Shown: positions 7,684-16,225 of the stretch, piece by piece
Layout: every line of letters starts with the position of its first letter
Numbering within the stretch: the stretch's first letter is position 1
Origin: Streptomyces griseoluteus
GTDB taxonomy: Bacteria; Actinomycetota; Actinomycetes; Streptomycetales; Streptomycetaceae
Assembly: GCF_004784465.1 (NCBI RefSeq)
Contig: NZ_SRRU01000009.1
Coordinates: forward strand, 354,442 to 418,441
DNA: 64,000 nt
Reading direction: 5' to 3'
Translations under genes and position numbers: made by a program
The notes under the pieces: model-generated
Seen by the model: the letters and a program-made list of their open reading frames with translations, nothing else
Databases searched by the model: none
What the model was told of the DNA's origin: nothing

Positions 7684-8214
7684 TCAGCGATCCACAGATC
7701 TTGACAATTGCTCCGACCGTCCGCACAACGCACAGGCCACGGCAGTCTCCACGCAGGTCTTCCCGGCGCGGAAGTCACTGCCAACGAACATCTCCGCAGA
7801 GCCCGGCACGCAGTCATAGAACTTGCTCATAAACGCGTGCGCCTGCTGCTCGGCGCTCTTGGCCGTGGCCTTGTCGGGCAGAGCGTCGGAGAAATGGGCC
7901 TGGATCAGCGTGTGTTGCCAGCGATTGACTTCCCCGATGTGCCGTGTGAGGCGTTCCCATGGAGCGCTGCTGTACCCGATCTTGATGCGGGGTGTGTGTC
8001 CGGCGATCTCCAGGACGTAGAGCCGATGTTCACGGTACCCGTGCTCGCGAAGGAAGTCATTGGCGGTAGCGCGGGCGCGGTCCTGGATGCGTAGGGCAAA
8101 AACGGGCAGCGGCCCGCTGCCGGCGTCCTGCATGAGCCGTCGGGCCAGGCTGCGGGGCTTCTTGATGATGACGCTCCGCTGCGACGGCGGAGGCGGGGGG
8201 ATCGGTGCCAGCAT
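7684..8214 (-). CDS. GIY-YIG-like (T5orf172/MUG113-type) protein
   Basis: The central domain begins LYVLEIAGHTPRIKIGYSSA and continues WERLTRHIGEVNRW. This is the core of the T5orf172/MUG113 branch of the GIY-YIG fold, with a YV strand, a K.G strand and an Arg helix. A C-terminal helix has EQQAHAFMSKFYD and the motif SAEMFVG, as in the family. Proteins of this type are small nucleases or DNA-binding proteins, often of phage or plasmid origin. I chose ATG 8214, giving 176 residues with a Pro-rich N-terminus. A TTG at 8232 is an alternative start. The gene ends three bases from the truncated mer gene. Confidence 0.65.
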   Translation of the reverse strand: MLAPIPPPPPSQRSVIIKKPRSLARRLMQDAGSGPLPVFALRIQDRARATANDFLREHGYREHRLYVLEIAGHTPRIKIGYSSAPWERLTRHIGEVNRWQHTLIQAHFSDALPDKATAKSAEQQAHAFMSKFYDCVPGSAEMFVGSDFRAGKTCVETAVACALCGRSEQLSRSVDR

Positions 8215-8302
8215 GCAGAGATTGTCGCCCAACGACCTTGTGCGGTAAGCGAGTTCGCCGGAACTGCGTGCGAAGCGCTACTCTCCGCCTGCAGACGCCC
8301 GC

Positions 8303-8566
8303 CTAGTCGTCGTTCGGCAGGTACCACCCGTGCTCGCGATGCCTGGGCTCTGGTGGGTTCGGGTTCTCGCGGGCATAGGCCTCGTTTGCACGGCGAATCA
8401 TCTCTGCGTCGTAGCGGTGCAGCTCGTCGTACAGTTTGTCCGCTTCGTTGAGATCCCCGGCGGATACGTAACGCTCTCGCAGCGCCTCACGTTCGTCTGC
8501 GAGTTCCGCGTCGGACAGCGGGCGGAGGCTACCGAGGCCACGCGCGATAGAGTTGAAGATGCCCAT
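8303..8566 (-). CDS. Hypothetical helical protein of 87 residues
   Basis: The product is highly charged and helical (SDAELADEREALRERYVSAG, then LYDELHRYDAEMIRRANEAY) with an acidic end (YLPNDD). It has no signal or membrane span. Similar short charged proteins occur in Streptomyces genomes, but I cannot name a function. It lies on the same strand as the GIY-YIG-like gene, about 90 bases upstream of it, and may share its promoter. Confidence 0.6.
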   Translation of the reverse strand: MGIFNSIARGLGSLRPLSDAELADEREALRERYVSAGDLNEADKLYDELHRYDAEMIRRANEAYARENPNPPEPRHREHGWYLPNDD

Positions 8567-8717
8567 ACGTTGATGTTGTCACGCTGAGGGCTACCGCCGC
8601 GCTGTTGTCCGCCAATACCGCCTCGAAGGTGCGCGAAAACGCCCGGCTCGCGGCTGCTGAGATCACCCCGTCGAAAGGTCCCATCCACAGCTCTTGACTG
8701 ATTCCTAATGCGGTCTG

Positions 8718-8912
8718 TCAAGCCGCGAGAGCGGTGGGTGGCACGAGTTCGTAGGTCCGTCCGTCGCGGAGGAGGGCCCAGAGGACGTTGACGCGGCGGC
8801 GGGCCAGAGCGAGGACGGCCTGGATGTGGCGCTTGCCTTCGGCTCGCTTGCGTTCGTAAAACCGGCGGGACTCATCGCAATGGCGGATGCTGAACAACGC
8901 GGAGATGTAGCA
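8718..8912 (-). pseudogene. C-terminal fragment of an IS110-family transposase
   Basis: The frame contains RFYERKRAEGKRHIQAVLAL and RRRVNVLWALLRDGR, the conserved C-terminal end of IS110/IS116/IS902 transposases, and then its natural stop. Recognisable similarity starts only at YISALFSIRHCDESRR, so the catalytic DEDD and Ser domains are absent. The break near 8912 abuts the next pseudogene on the other strand, which has also lost its beginning. One deletion or insertion event may explain both. Confidence 0.75.
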
Positions 8913-9683
8913 TCTGCTCGCCGAAGCTCGCCGCCACCTCGCTCTCGTCCTGCGCGGCCGCCGCCGCGGCCCCGGCCTGGAGGACCAGATCGTGGCGGCC
9001 GTCATCTCCAGCCACTGCCTGGATATCAGCGAGCCGAAGACCGTACGCGGTCTGGAGGCGGGCTACCGCCCCTACACCGCCCGGTGGTCCCTGTCCGAAC
9101 TCCCCGCCCGCCGCCGACCTCCGACCCCCGCGCCCAACCTGGACCGCCAACCCACAGCCAGTCCCGGCGAGCTGACCGCGCACCGGCTCACGGATCAGGA
9201 TGCGGGGGAGTGGGAGATCCCCCGCATCCCGCTCCAGTACGAGCGCGCCGTCCTCGCCGGCGTGGTGGTGCGCGAGAAGCTGCGCACCACCACCGCCACG
9301 CCACCGCCGTGCGGGGCCGTGCGTACGTCGTCGTCGCCCACCAGCAGGCGGCGATGCCCGAGCATCTGCTCGCACCCGAGCTGGCCGACCCCGAGATCGA
9401 CGATCAGGAGCAGGAGCCCGGCCGACGCGAGGGGCTGGACCTGACGACGCTGCGGGCCCTGCGGAAGTCCCGCACCGACGTGGAAGCCCTCGATCTCACC
9501 ACCGAGCGGCTGCGTCACCTCGGGGCCGCCTTCACGGCGGCAGCCGACCGGGCCCGCGCCACGATGGACCGCTACGCGCACCATGACGATGCCGACGACG
9601 CGCATCCGGTGCGCGAGGACGACCAGCGGGCGCACCGCCCGCAGGAGCCCGGACTGCACCGTGGCCGGGAGGCCTGCCACTGA
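8911..9683 (+). pseudogene. Frameshifted, 5'-truncated hypothetical gene
   Basis: One frame is coding-like from the IS110 break to about 9300 (GLEDQIVAAVISSHCLDISE, then IPLQYERAVLAGVVVREKLR). Another frame takes over from about 9310 to the stop at 9683 (RGRAYVVVAHQQAAMPEHLL, then DLTTLRALRKSRTDVEALDL). Joining them needs one frameshift in the CCACCGCC-type repeats near 9295-9320. No start codon with a ribosome site remains on the left. I do not recognise the protein. Confidence 0.55.
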
Positions 9684-9753
9684 GTGCAGCCGATGTCGAG
9701 GTGCATCTGGAAATGGCATCACCTGCCTTGTTCGGGCTGTTTACGATCCCTCC

Positions 9754-10725
9754 GTGACTGAAGAATGGACCTCTGCCCTTAGCTTTTCTTCCTTCGCAGC
9801 CCCTCGGAGAGCGGACGGTACAGCCGCAACCACTGACCCGCGCCCCGCGGTTGAAGCTACTGCGATGCGCTGGCAGGGCCACAGCAGCTGCGGAGAGACT
9901 GCTGTGGTGGCGTCCATGGCGCTCCTGGAGGCAGCTGATGTGCGTGGCAGGGGGCCGCTGATCAACCGAGTTGTGGAAATACATGGGCTCGCCGGCAGCA
10001 TCGGGGAGCAGTTGACGCTGGCGTGGGCTGCTGAGCAAGACGCTCAGCGCTTCCAGGACCCGGCCATCGAACGTGACCCGCAACACCTTGAGGACATCCA
10101 GAGCGCGCAACGTATGGCTGTGCGAGCCCTATGCGAGATGAGCACGCACTTCCTGTTGGGAGCCGCGCACAGTCTGGCCAATCTCGTTCTGCGTGCTGCA
10201 CTCTGCAGCCTGTCAGCAGCCTCCGTAATCAACGCCTCAAAGAGGAATCGCAAGGCCAAGGGGTTTGAGCCGAACACCGATTTGTGGACGGCGTGGCCGA
10301 CGTTCTCTTCGTCGCTCACCGTCGAACTGTGGGCCAAAGAGCTGCCCCAAGCAGCCGAAGCAAGTGGACTTGAGCCACTCAAGCACCTGGTTGCCCGTCT
10401 CTCGATGCTGCAGCAGGATCCCCGGTTCAAGGCGCTGGACGAGCGCCGCAGCATGGACTACCACCGCCGACGCCCGCAGTCGCTCCAACACACGTCTCCC
10501 CATGCCGGAGTATGGTCCTACAACGAAGCCACCAAGACTTCGACCATCAAGATGGTCGCCTCCAGCGCGGACGCCCGGCGAGATGAAACCCTCGTCCATC
10601 AGATCTGCGTCGCTGCTTTGACCTGCATCTCCGAAGCTATGGATGATTTCGAACCGCTACTGGCGGAAAGTCTCTCAGCTTGCCATCTGGCATGGCGGCC
10701 GACAGATGCTCGATGGGCTCACTGA
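9754..10725 (+). CDS. Hypothetical protein, possible HEPN-type RNase
   Basis: I start the gene at GTG 9754 (VTEEWTSALSFSS), because the upstream part of the frame lies over the preceding pseudogene. The 323-residue product is mainly alpha-helical. It contains R232-SMDY-H237, which fits the Rx4-6H catalytic motif of HEPN ribonucleases, followed by Arg and Pro residues as in several HEPN subgroups. No nucleotidyltransferase partner is adjacent. The location among defence-type genes supports a role in conflict biology, but the assignment rests on a short motif and predicted helices. Confidence 0.55.
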   Translation: MTEEWTSALSFSSFAAPRRADGTAATTDPRPAVEATAMRWQGHSSCGETAVVASMALLEAADVRGRGPLINRVVEIHGLAGSIGEQLTLAWAAEQDAQRFQDPAIERDPQHLEDIQSAQRMAVRALCEMSTHFLLGAAHSLANLVLRAALCSLSAASVINASKRNRKAKGFEPNTDLWTAWPTFSSSLTVELWAKELPQAAEASGLEPLKHLVARLSMLQQDPRFKALDERRSMDYHRRRPQSLQHTSPHAGVWSYNEATKTSTIKMVASSADARRDETLVHQICVAALTCISEAMDDFEPLLAESLSACHLAWRPTDARWAH

Positions 10726-10816
10726 ATCGGGGGTGCAAGGGTCAAACCTGGACCCCTTGTCCAGGTCCGCTACCGCCCGGACCATCGTTTCGTTTCCCCT
10801 TGACGGCGCCCGCTGC

Positions 10817-10839
10817 TGTCCGCGGTCAGACCGCGGACA
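10817..10839. repeat. Perfect 10-bp inverted repeat
   Basis: TGTCCGCGGT and ACCGCGGACA are separated by CAG. The repeat lies about 90 bases after the HEPN-like gene. It could be an operator or the stem of a terminator. No T-run follows, as is usual in Streptomyces. A tiny frame with a good ribosome site (AAGGAG) starts at ATG 10912, but stops after four codons (MTTH). Confidence 0.6.
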
Positions 10840-11000
10840 AGGGGGCCCCAGCACGCTGCTCCTCGATTCCCTCCACCCAAGGGCGGCACCCGACACGAAG
10901 GAGCCACAGCGATGACCACGCACTGACCACCGGCAGGCGCCCGGCGCGCCCGCCCCGACCATGGGCCCGACCAGCACCGGGCACGCCGACCCGGCCTCCT

Positions 11001-11478
11001 GTGGTGCGCAATTGGGGCGCCACTGTGAAACCCACTTTGGTGCCCGCCACCGAGCAGGACCGAAAACCCGCAGGTCATCGCGAGATACGGGCGCGGGCGG
11101 CGTTTTCACAACCCTCTGGCAACTCGCGCCGCGAAGCTCACGACGCCCGCCAGCAAGCTGAGTACGCAGCCCGCGCACGGGAGTACAAGGAGCAGCTGCG
11201 CTGCGCGGCCGAGCGGGAGGCCCGCCGTCCCGTGTGCGCTGGCTGCGGCACCCGGTTCACCGATGCACGGTGGAGGGCCATCGAGCCCGCCGGATAGGAC
11301 GCGCCACGGGAGACCCACCCGCACCTGTGCGACGACTGCAAGCAGCGAGCGATCACCGCCGAACGCCCAGCCGAGCAGGCCGGGAACGAGCACCTGGAGC
11401 ACGACCAGGCCGTGCCCGAGCAGAAGGCCGACGGCACCTGGCTCTCCCCTTCCGCGGCTGACGTCCGAGCGGAGACCA
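11001..11478 (+). pseudogene. Zinc-ribbon-like protein split by an in-frame TAG
   Basis: From GTG 11001 the frame reads VVRNWGATVKPTLVPATEQD, an Arg/Gln-rich helix, and then CAGCGTRFTDARW before a TAG at 11295-11297. In the same frame after the TAG the sequence continues PHLCDDCKQRAI and stays coding-like for about 60 codons. The two halves together give a CxxC...CxxC zinc ribbon, while the stop leaves only one pair. A strong hairpin at 11479-11507 probably marks the original end. It could be a nonsense mutation, or the first 98 residues may be a real shortened protein. Confidence 0.5.
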
Positions 11479-11507
11479 CGGCCGGGCAGAACCGTCCTGC
11501 CCGGCCG
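11479..11507 (+). terminator. Hairpin before the Shedu-type gene
   Basis: CGGCCGGGCAG (11479-11489) pairs perfectly with CTGCCCGGCCG (11497-11507) across a 7-base loop. It lies 126 bases before the next start codon and probably terminates the upstream zinc-ribbon gene. Confidence 0.65.
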
Positions 11508-11632
11508 CGGTGGGGATGTGCGCGCCTCGCGGTCCGCGGTCATGCTGCGGCACTCTGCCTGACGTCTCGTCTCGGAGAGGAAAAATCTCGATCTGCCGGT
11601 ACCTGGTCGCCCTGCCCTTCATCCTGAGACAC

Positions 11633-13702
11633 ATGACGTCCAGTGACCCCGCCTCGGCACACCCGCAGCCATCGATCACAGCGGTGACGCGGTACGACAT
11701 TTTCACCTACCTGCGCGAGATACCGAGCCCCTGGTGGGGGAAACTGGACGAGGTCACGTTCCTGGAGAGCCTTTACGACCTGGACCTACCTGCCCCCGAG
11801 AACAGCCGGCTCCCGACTGTCCGAGCTGACATCCAGCAGCACAGGATTAACAACTATGACCTGGACGACGACTGGATCTTCCAGGACCCCCGATTGGGGC
11901 TATCCGATGGGCCGGACGAGGTACTGCTCGCCTTCCTGGCACGAACCGTTCACCCCGAAGTCGCGGCTGGTGTCGAGGAGGCAACGAAGCAGGTTGAGGA
12001 GCTCAACCGGCTGCTGGCACCGGACGGATGGGGCCTACGCCCACACGACTTCCTCTCTGGCCGCCCTATCTACATGCCGGTCCGGCTTCCGCCCACGGGA
12101 CCGCTGGTCCCGCTGCCGTTGAACGACGACGACTCGAGCAAGCTCGACCTGGTCCTAGGACAGACTTACAGCCTCCTGGACTGTGCCGGCGAGGAGACCG
12201 CGTGTGACCTGTTGCGTACGGCTGTCCTGACCCTGCGCCGCGACGGCGGCTTCTTCCACCCCATGCCCGGTGACGGTTGGACGGCGGACACCTACGAAGG
12301 GGTCCTGACCGTGGAGCGCGAACTCCAGCCCACCTGCACCCCGGAGATGAAGGAGCTGATCTGGCGGACACTGCAGCCCCTGCTCAGCCAGCTCGGGCGC
12401 ACCGACGTCCAGAACCTTGTGGTCGAAGGCGATAACCGGCCGCTGCCTAACATCTCCCCGGACTGGCGGACCGAGGCTGCGGCGCCCGCTACCCCCCTCG
12501 TTCGCGGTCTCCGCCTCTTCTTCTCCACTACCGAGTTCGACGTCACCCAGAGGGACTTCACCGATCTGGAGATCCGCGCCTCGCAGGACCGCAGCGGGTT
12601 CCACTACCTCTACGACATCCGCGCACGCCGGATGATCAACGACTTCGTTCTCGACGACCGGCCCCGGGTGGCCACCCTGTGCAGCGTCACCATCATCAAG
12701 AAGGGCGACACCTTCACGCCGAGGATCAAATTGTGGAAGAAGGATAAGAGGAAGGCGGGAGAGGTCCCCGCCACGTATACGGTGCCCGACACCGGGGCCA
12801 CCCGGGCTGTCAAGGCGCTCGTCGACACCGGGGATGCCCACGAGAACTTCTGGAAGGTCATCAACTTCCTCCAGGGCTGCGCCGGCCTGAGCACACCCGG
12901 CGGCTCCTTCCAGCTCGTGGCCGAAGACGAGGCCCAGCTGACCCAGCTGCTGACCGGCCAGGACCGGACGATGGTTCTCGGTGCGGTCAGGACCGCGATC
13001 GGCGGCGGCCTCACCGAGGAGGACATCCGGTTGATCAGTAACCGCAGGGAGCAGCTCCAGAGGTTCGAGCGACTGTTGACCGATTCGGACTACTTCCAGC
13101 AAGAGGAGAGCCTGGCAACGACGCGGGGGGCGGAGGCGGTCTGGCAGGCCTTCTTCGAGGCGAACCAGTGGATCTTCGGCTACGGACTCAACCTCATCGC
13201 CTGTGAATCCATCGACGACGGCAAACTGGAACGCATCACCACCGGTGCCGACATCTTCGGCGGAGCCGGGAAACGCATCGACGCCATCATGCGTTCCAAG
13301 GGCCTGATCAGCAGCATGCTCTTCTGTGAAATCAAGACACACGAAACGGAGCTGCTCGCCAAGACCCCGTATCGCGGGGGCGTCTACCAGGCATCGAAAG
13401 AACTGGGCGGCGGCGTGGCGCAGGTGCAGAAGACCGTGAGCAAGGCCCAGCAACTCATCTCCCGAGAGTTCCTCACCCATATCCACGACGACGACGGCAC
13501 CCCGACCGGCGTCGAACTCTCCACCACCCGGCCCCGGCAGGTCGTGGTGATCGGGAGCCTCCGCGAGTTCACCCACAACGGCCGTGTAAACCCGGAGAAG
13601 ATCAACTCCTTCGAGCTCTACCGGACATCTATCCAGGACGTTGAGATCATCACGTTTGACGAGCTCTACCAGCGAGCGTGCTTCATCGTCGAAGATCGCT
13701 AG
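11633..13702 (+). CDS. Shedu-type anti-phage nuclease with AbiJ-like N-terminal domain
   Basis: The start is ATG 11633 (MTSSDPASAH), giving 689 residues. Residues ~15-110 carry IPSPWWGKLDEVTFLESL, DIQQHRINNYDLDDDWIF and DPRLGL, a pattern I associate with AbiJ N-terminal domain 3. Residues ~515-689 match the Shedu SduA nuclease (DUF4263). ANQWIFGYGLNL is followed by D550 in KRIDAIMRSKG and E566-I-K568 in LFCEIKTHETEL, a complete PD-(D/E)xK centre, then YRGGVYQASKELGGG. Shedu proteins cut nucleic acid during phage infection. No partner gene is required in known single-gene systems, which fits its isolation here. The middle ~400 residues are not recognised. Confidence 0.85.
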   Translation: MTSSDPASAHPQPSITAVTRYDIFTYLREIPSPWWGKLDEVTFLESLYDLDLPAPENSRLPTVRADIQQHRINNYDLDDDWIFQDPRLGLSDGPDEVLLAFLARTVHPEVAAGVEEATKQVEELNRLLAPDGWGLRPHDFLSGRPIYMPVRLPPTGPLVPLPLNDDDSSKLDLVLGQTYSLLDCAGEETACDLLRTAVLTLRRDGGFFHPMPGDGWTADTYEGVLTVERELQPTCTPEMKELIWRTLQPLLSQLGRTDVQNLVVEGDNRPLPNISPDWRTEAAAPATPLVRGLRLFFSTTEFDVTQRDFTDLEIRASQDRSGFHYLYDIRARRMINDFVLDDRPRVATLCSVTIIKKGDTFTPRIKLWKKDKRKAGEVPATYTVPDTGATRAVKALVDTGDAHENFWKVINFLQGCAGLSTPGGSFQLVAEDEAQLTQLLTGQDRTMVLGAVRTAIGGGLTEEDIRLISNRREQLQRFERLLTDSDYFQQEESLATTRGAEAVWQAFFEANQWIFGYGLNLIACESIDDGKLERITTGADIFGGAGKRIDAIMRSKGLISSMLFCEIKTHETELLAKTPYRGGVYQASKELGGGVAQVQKTVSKAQQLISREFLTHIHDDDGTPTGVELSTTRPRQVVVIGSLREFTHNGRVNPEKINSFELYRTSIQDVEIITFDELYQRACFIVEDR

Positions 13703-13796
13703 GCCGCCCCTCTGTCGGTCTGGGCGGCCTGTGCGAGACGACGGCCTACGGCCTCGCGTGACCCGGGCTGTCAGTGGCGGCTGCCAGGCTGAACGG

Positions 13797-14069
13797 ATGG
13801 ACCGTAATGACGAGCAGCTGCTGCGCGGCCGGGTCTACGGCACCGACCACGACCACCCGGGCCCGCTCCCGCACTGTGGCTACGCTGAACTGGTCGGTGG
13901 CCCGCTCGATGGGCTGCTGCTCGACATCACCGGCTGGACAGCGGACGAGATCCAGACTGGCGTCGCGCTGATGACCGAGCTTGGGCAGTTCGGCGCCGGC
14001 GGCCGCGCCCTGTACGACCCGCGACCCGGCCAGCGGAACCGCTGGGACTGGTCTGGCGACTCACCTTGA
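13797..14069 (+). CDS. Hypothetical protein of 90 residues
   Basis: The start ATG 13797 (MDRNDEQLLRGRVYGTDHDH) is chosen because the upstream frame overlaps the Shedu gene. The motif YAELVGGPLDGLLLDITGWT is typical of small Streptomyces proteins that carry a GGPLDG turn. The ending contains RWDWSGDSP. The function is unknown. The start is 94 bases downstream of the Shedu stop, and a second small gene follows, so the three may be transcribed together. Confidence 0.65.
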   Translation: MDRNDEQLLRGRVYGTDHDHPGPLPHCGYAELVGGPLDGLLLDITGWTADEIQTGVALMTELGQFGAGGRALYDPRPGQRNRWDWSGDSP

Positions 14070-14117
14070 CACCCCTGGGCCGACTCGCCCAGACCCGCCC
14101 GGGGCACGCTGGAAGGC

Positions 14118-14342
14118 GTGACCAGCGCGCCAATCGTCGTGCACCGGCCCTCGCCCTCGGGCGGCCAGAAGGTCACCGTGCACACCAATGACCGGAACGA
14201 GATCCTCGGCACCGCCTACAGCGACCACGACTTGGTCGTGTTCCTCGAGGGCACCGGAGTGGTCAAACCCGACGCCCTCCTGGACGACCCGCAGTGGGTG
14301 GAGTGGCGCGGCGGCCACGCCCACGAGTTCCCCGCCGCCTGA
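14118..14342 (+). CDS. Small conserved protein, paralogue of the gene at 23,535
   Basis: The 74-residue product (GTG 14118) has IVVHRPSPSGGQKVTV, then LGTAYSDHDLVVFLEGTG, and ends WVEWRGGHAHEFPAA. The protein from 23,759-23,535 has the same order: IYPPAPDGGRRVRV, MAYTVLDVVEFLRRAG and WVEWQGAGPREWP. They are clearly related. Neither has a recognised domain, a signal peptide or a membrane span. It may belong to the transcript of the Shedu gene, since only short gaps separate them. Confidence 0.7.
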   Translation: MTSAPIVVHRPSPSGGQKVTVHTNDRNEILGTAYSDHDLVVFLEGTGVVKPDALLDDPQWVEWRGGHAHEFPAA

Positions 14343-14600
14343 CGTCTGAGGGCACGGGAATGTGCGGCATACAGTGCCGGGCATCAGCGTCGTCGTTGAG
14401 CTCCACCTCACCAGGTGTCGATGTGCAGTGGCTTTCCCTTGTGGGGGGCATCGGACATCGGTGCAGTCCGCGCCCGAGGCTTGTTCCGAATGGAGGCCGG
14501 TCTGACGGCGGGTTCGCTTGGCTGATCCGACTCCTGCCGGATTGTCAGTGCCGGGCTTTACCGTCGATACAACGACCTCCGACGGTGATGGCGGTGTGAG

Positions 14601-15914
14601 TTGGCGAACGTCGTCTGGCACAAGAGCATGCGGATCCTGCTTGACCTGACCCGGGAGGACTTGGACCACCCGGAACTTCCCGAGCTGTGGGACACCATCT
14701 ACAAGGCGGACCGGTTCTTCGGACGCCTGGGAGTGCCGGTCAGTGAGCGAGATCTGCAGTGCGGAGGCGTGTGCCGCGACATGGGCGTCGAAGCTCCCAT
14801 GCACCTAAGGATGCGCGGCGGTCGGCGCGAGGCCGTGCACGAACGCCGCGAGGACGAAGAACGCCACACCGCCCCGATGAGCGACGAGCACAAGGCCTAC
14901 CAGGAACGCATCCTGCGTGCCGCACAGGAAGGCGGTTTCAGCGGCGACAGCGAGGTACGCACCCGGGTAGGCCGCAGCTGGATCCAGACCGACACTCTCG
15001 TCGAAGGAGCCGACGGCCGTCGCATCGGCTGGGAAGTACAGCTGTCCACCATCGACGAGAGCGGCCTACGCGGCGTCCGTGCCCGTGCCGCCAAGGCCAC
15101 CAAGAACGGCATCACCCCCGCCTGGCACACCGACCGCGCCGCCTACGCCCAGCGCAACGACACCCACTGGACCCGCAGCGACCACCTTCCCGCCTACGTC
15201 ATCACCCGCACCGGCGACCTCCGCATCGTCTCCGGCTTCCGCGCCCTTGAGTTCTGGCACTGCGACACCCGATCCCTCTACCCCTGCCCCCACGGCGTCC
15301 GACGCTGCGGCAAAGCCCACGCCACCCCCAAACCCCGCCATGTCCTCTTCGACGACATGGTCCGCCAGACCGCCGCCGGCACCATCGTCCCCATCCAGTT
15401 CCGCGCCGGGACCACCGTGCACCGCTACTGGGTCACCAGCACCGACCGTGACCGGCTGGACGATCTTCACAGCGACGACACCCGCCTGCCGCCCGAACGG
15501 GAAACGACCCAAGCGGGCGGTGCGAGCTGCAACCGCCCCACCTGCAAGCCTCCTGCATCGCTCACCGTCCAAGTCCCACCGTCTCAACCCAACATCCCGG
15601 TTCAGCCCTCGGCACCGGCCATCGAGACCGCTCCCACTGGCCCCGAGCAACATGCAGACCACACTTGGCAGGCGGCCGACAGCACGACGGGACCACTCGG
15701 CGAACTGATCACGCTCCAGCAGGCCGCCGACGACGCCCGCCTCCATCTCCAGCAGCTCCACGGCCACCGCGAACGGGACCAGCAGCGCCAGGTATGGCGG
15801 GACGCCGCGGCGACCGTGCAGGCCGCAGTGACCCACTACGCCCGCACCCACTCCCTGAACCGCCACGAGGTCGAAGCACGCCTCCGACAACTCGTTCCAC
15901 GTACCGTGCAGTAG
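14601..15914 (+). CDS. CoiA-like PD-(D/E)xK nuclease-family protein
   Basis: The 437-residue frame begins at TTG 14601, with no better start visible. Residues ~124-160 (VGRSWIQTDTLVEGADGRRI, then GWEVQLSTID) match the nuclease core of competence CoiA-like proteins, with D131 and E145-V-Q147. A Cys/His segment, WHCDTRSLYPCPHGVRRC, follows. The C-terminus (from ~370) is a long Gln/Arg-rich helix that could form a coiled coil. CoiA relatives in actinobacteria often lie in mobile islands. Nuclease activity is inferred from the motif, and the ExQ variant of ExK is usual for this family. Confidence 0.65.
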   Translation: MANVVWHKSMRILLDLTREDLDHPELPELWDTIYKADRFFGRLGVPVSERDLQCGGVCRDMGVEAPMHLRMRGGRREAVHERREDEERHTAPMSDEHKAYQERILRAAQEGGFSGDSEVRTRVGRSWIQTDTLVEGADGRRIGWEVQLSTIDESGLRGVRARAAKATKNGITPAWHTDRAAYAQRNDTHWTRSDHLPAYVITRTGDLRIVSGFRALEFWHCDTRSLYPCPHGVRRCGKAHATPKPRHVLFDDMVRQTAAGTIVPIQFRAGTTVHRYWVTSTDRDRLDDLHSDDTRLPPERETTQAGGASCNRPTCKPPASLTVQVPPSQPNIPVQPSAPAIETAPTGPEQHADHTWQAADSTTGPLGELITLQQAADDARLHLQQLHGHRERDQQRQVWRDAAATVQAAVTHYARTHSLNRHEVEARLRQLVPRTVQ

Positions 15915-15949
15915 GCGCGTACATCTTCATGTGAGTGGGGCTGCCGCGG

Positions 15950-16225
15950 CCCCGCCTGGCCTACCGCCGCACGGGTCGCAAGAACCTTCACGTGCGCGGC
16001 TACAAGGAGATTGGCACCACGACCACCCCGTTCGACATGGTGGTCCGTAACGACCTCGATCGCTACCGCCTGGTCATGGACGTCATCGAACGCGTCCCCG
16101 GCCTCGCGGTTCGCGCGGCGGCCGTACGCCAGCGGATGGTGGACGCCCGCCAGCGCCATCAGGCCTGGATCCGGGAGCACGGCATGGACCTGCCCGAGGT
16201 CGCCGACTGGACCTGGGACGGCTGA
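15950..16225 (+). pseudogene. C-terminal fragment of phosphoketolase (xfp)
   Basis: The frame reads RLAYRRTGRKNLHVRGYKEI, then GTTTTPFDMVVRNDLDRYRL and VMDVIERVPGL, and ends LPEVADWTWDG. This is the conserved last ~90 residues of xylulose-5-phosphate/fructose-6-phosphate phosphoketolase, a protein of about 800 residues. Everything upstream is missing, and the preceding bases belong to the CoiA-like gene's end. The fragment is well preserved, so the deletion or transposition that left it may be recent. It cannot be functional. Confidence 0.85.
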
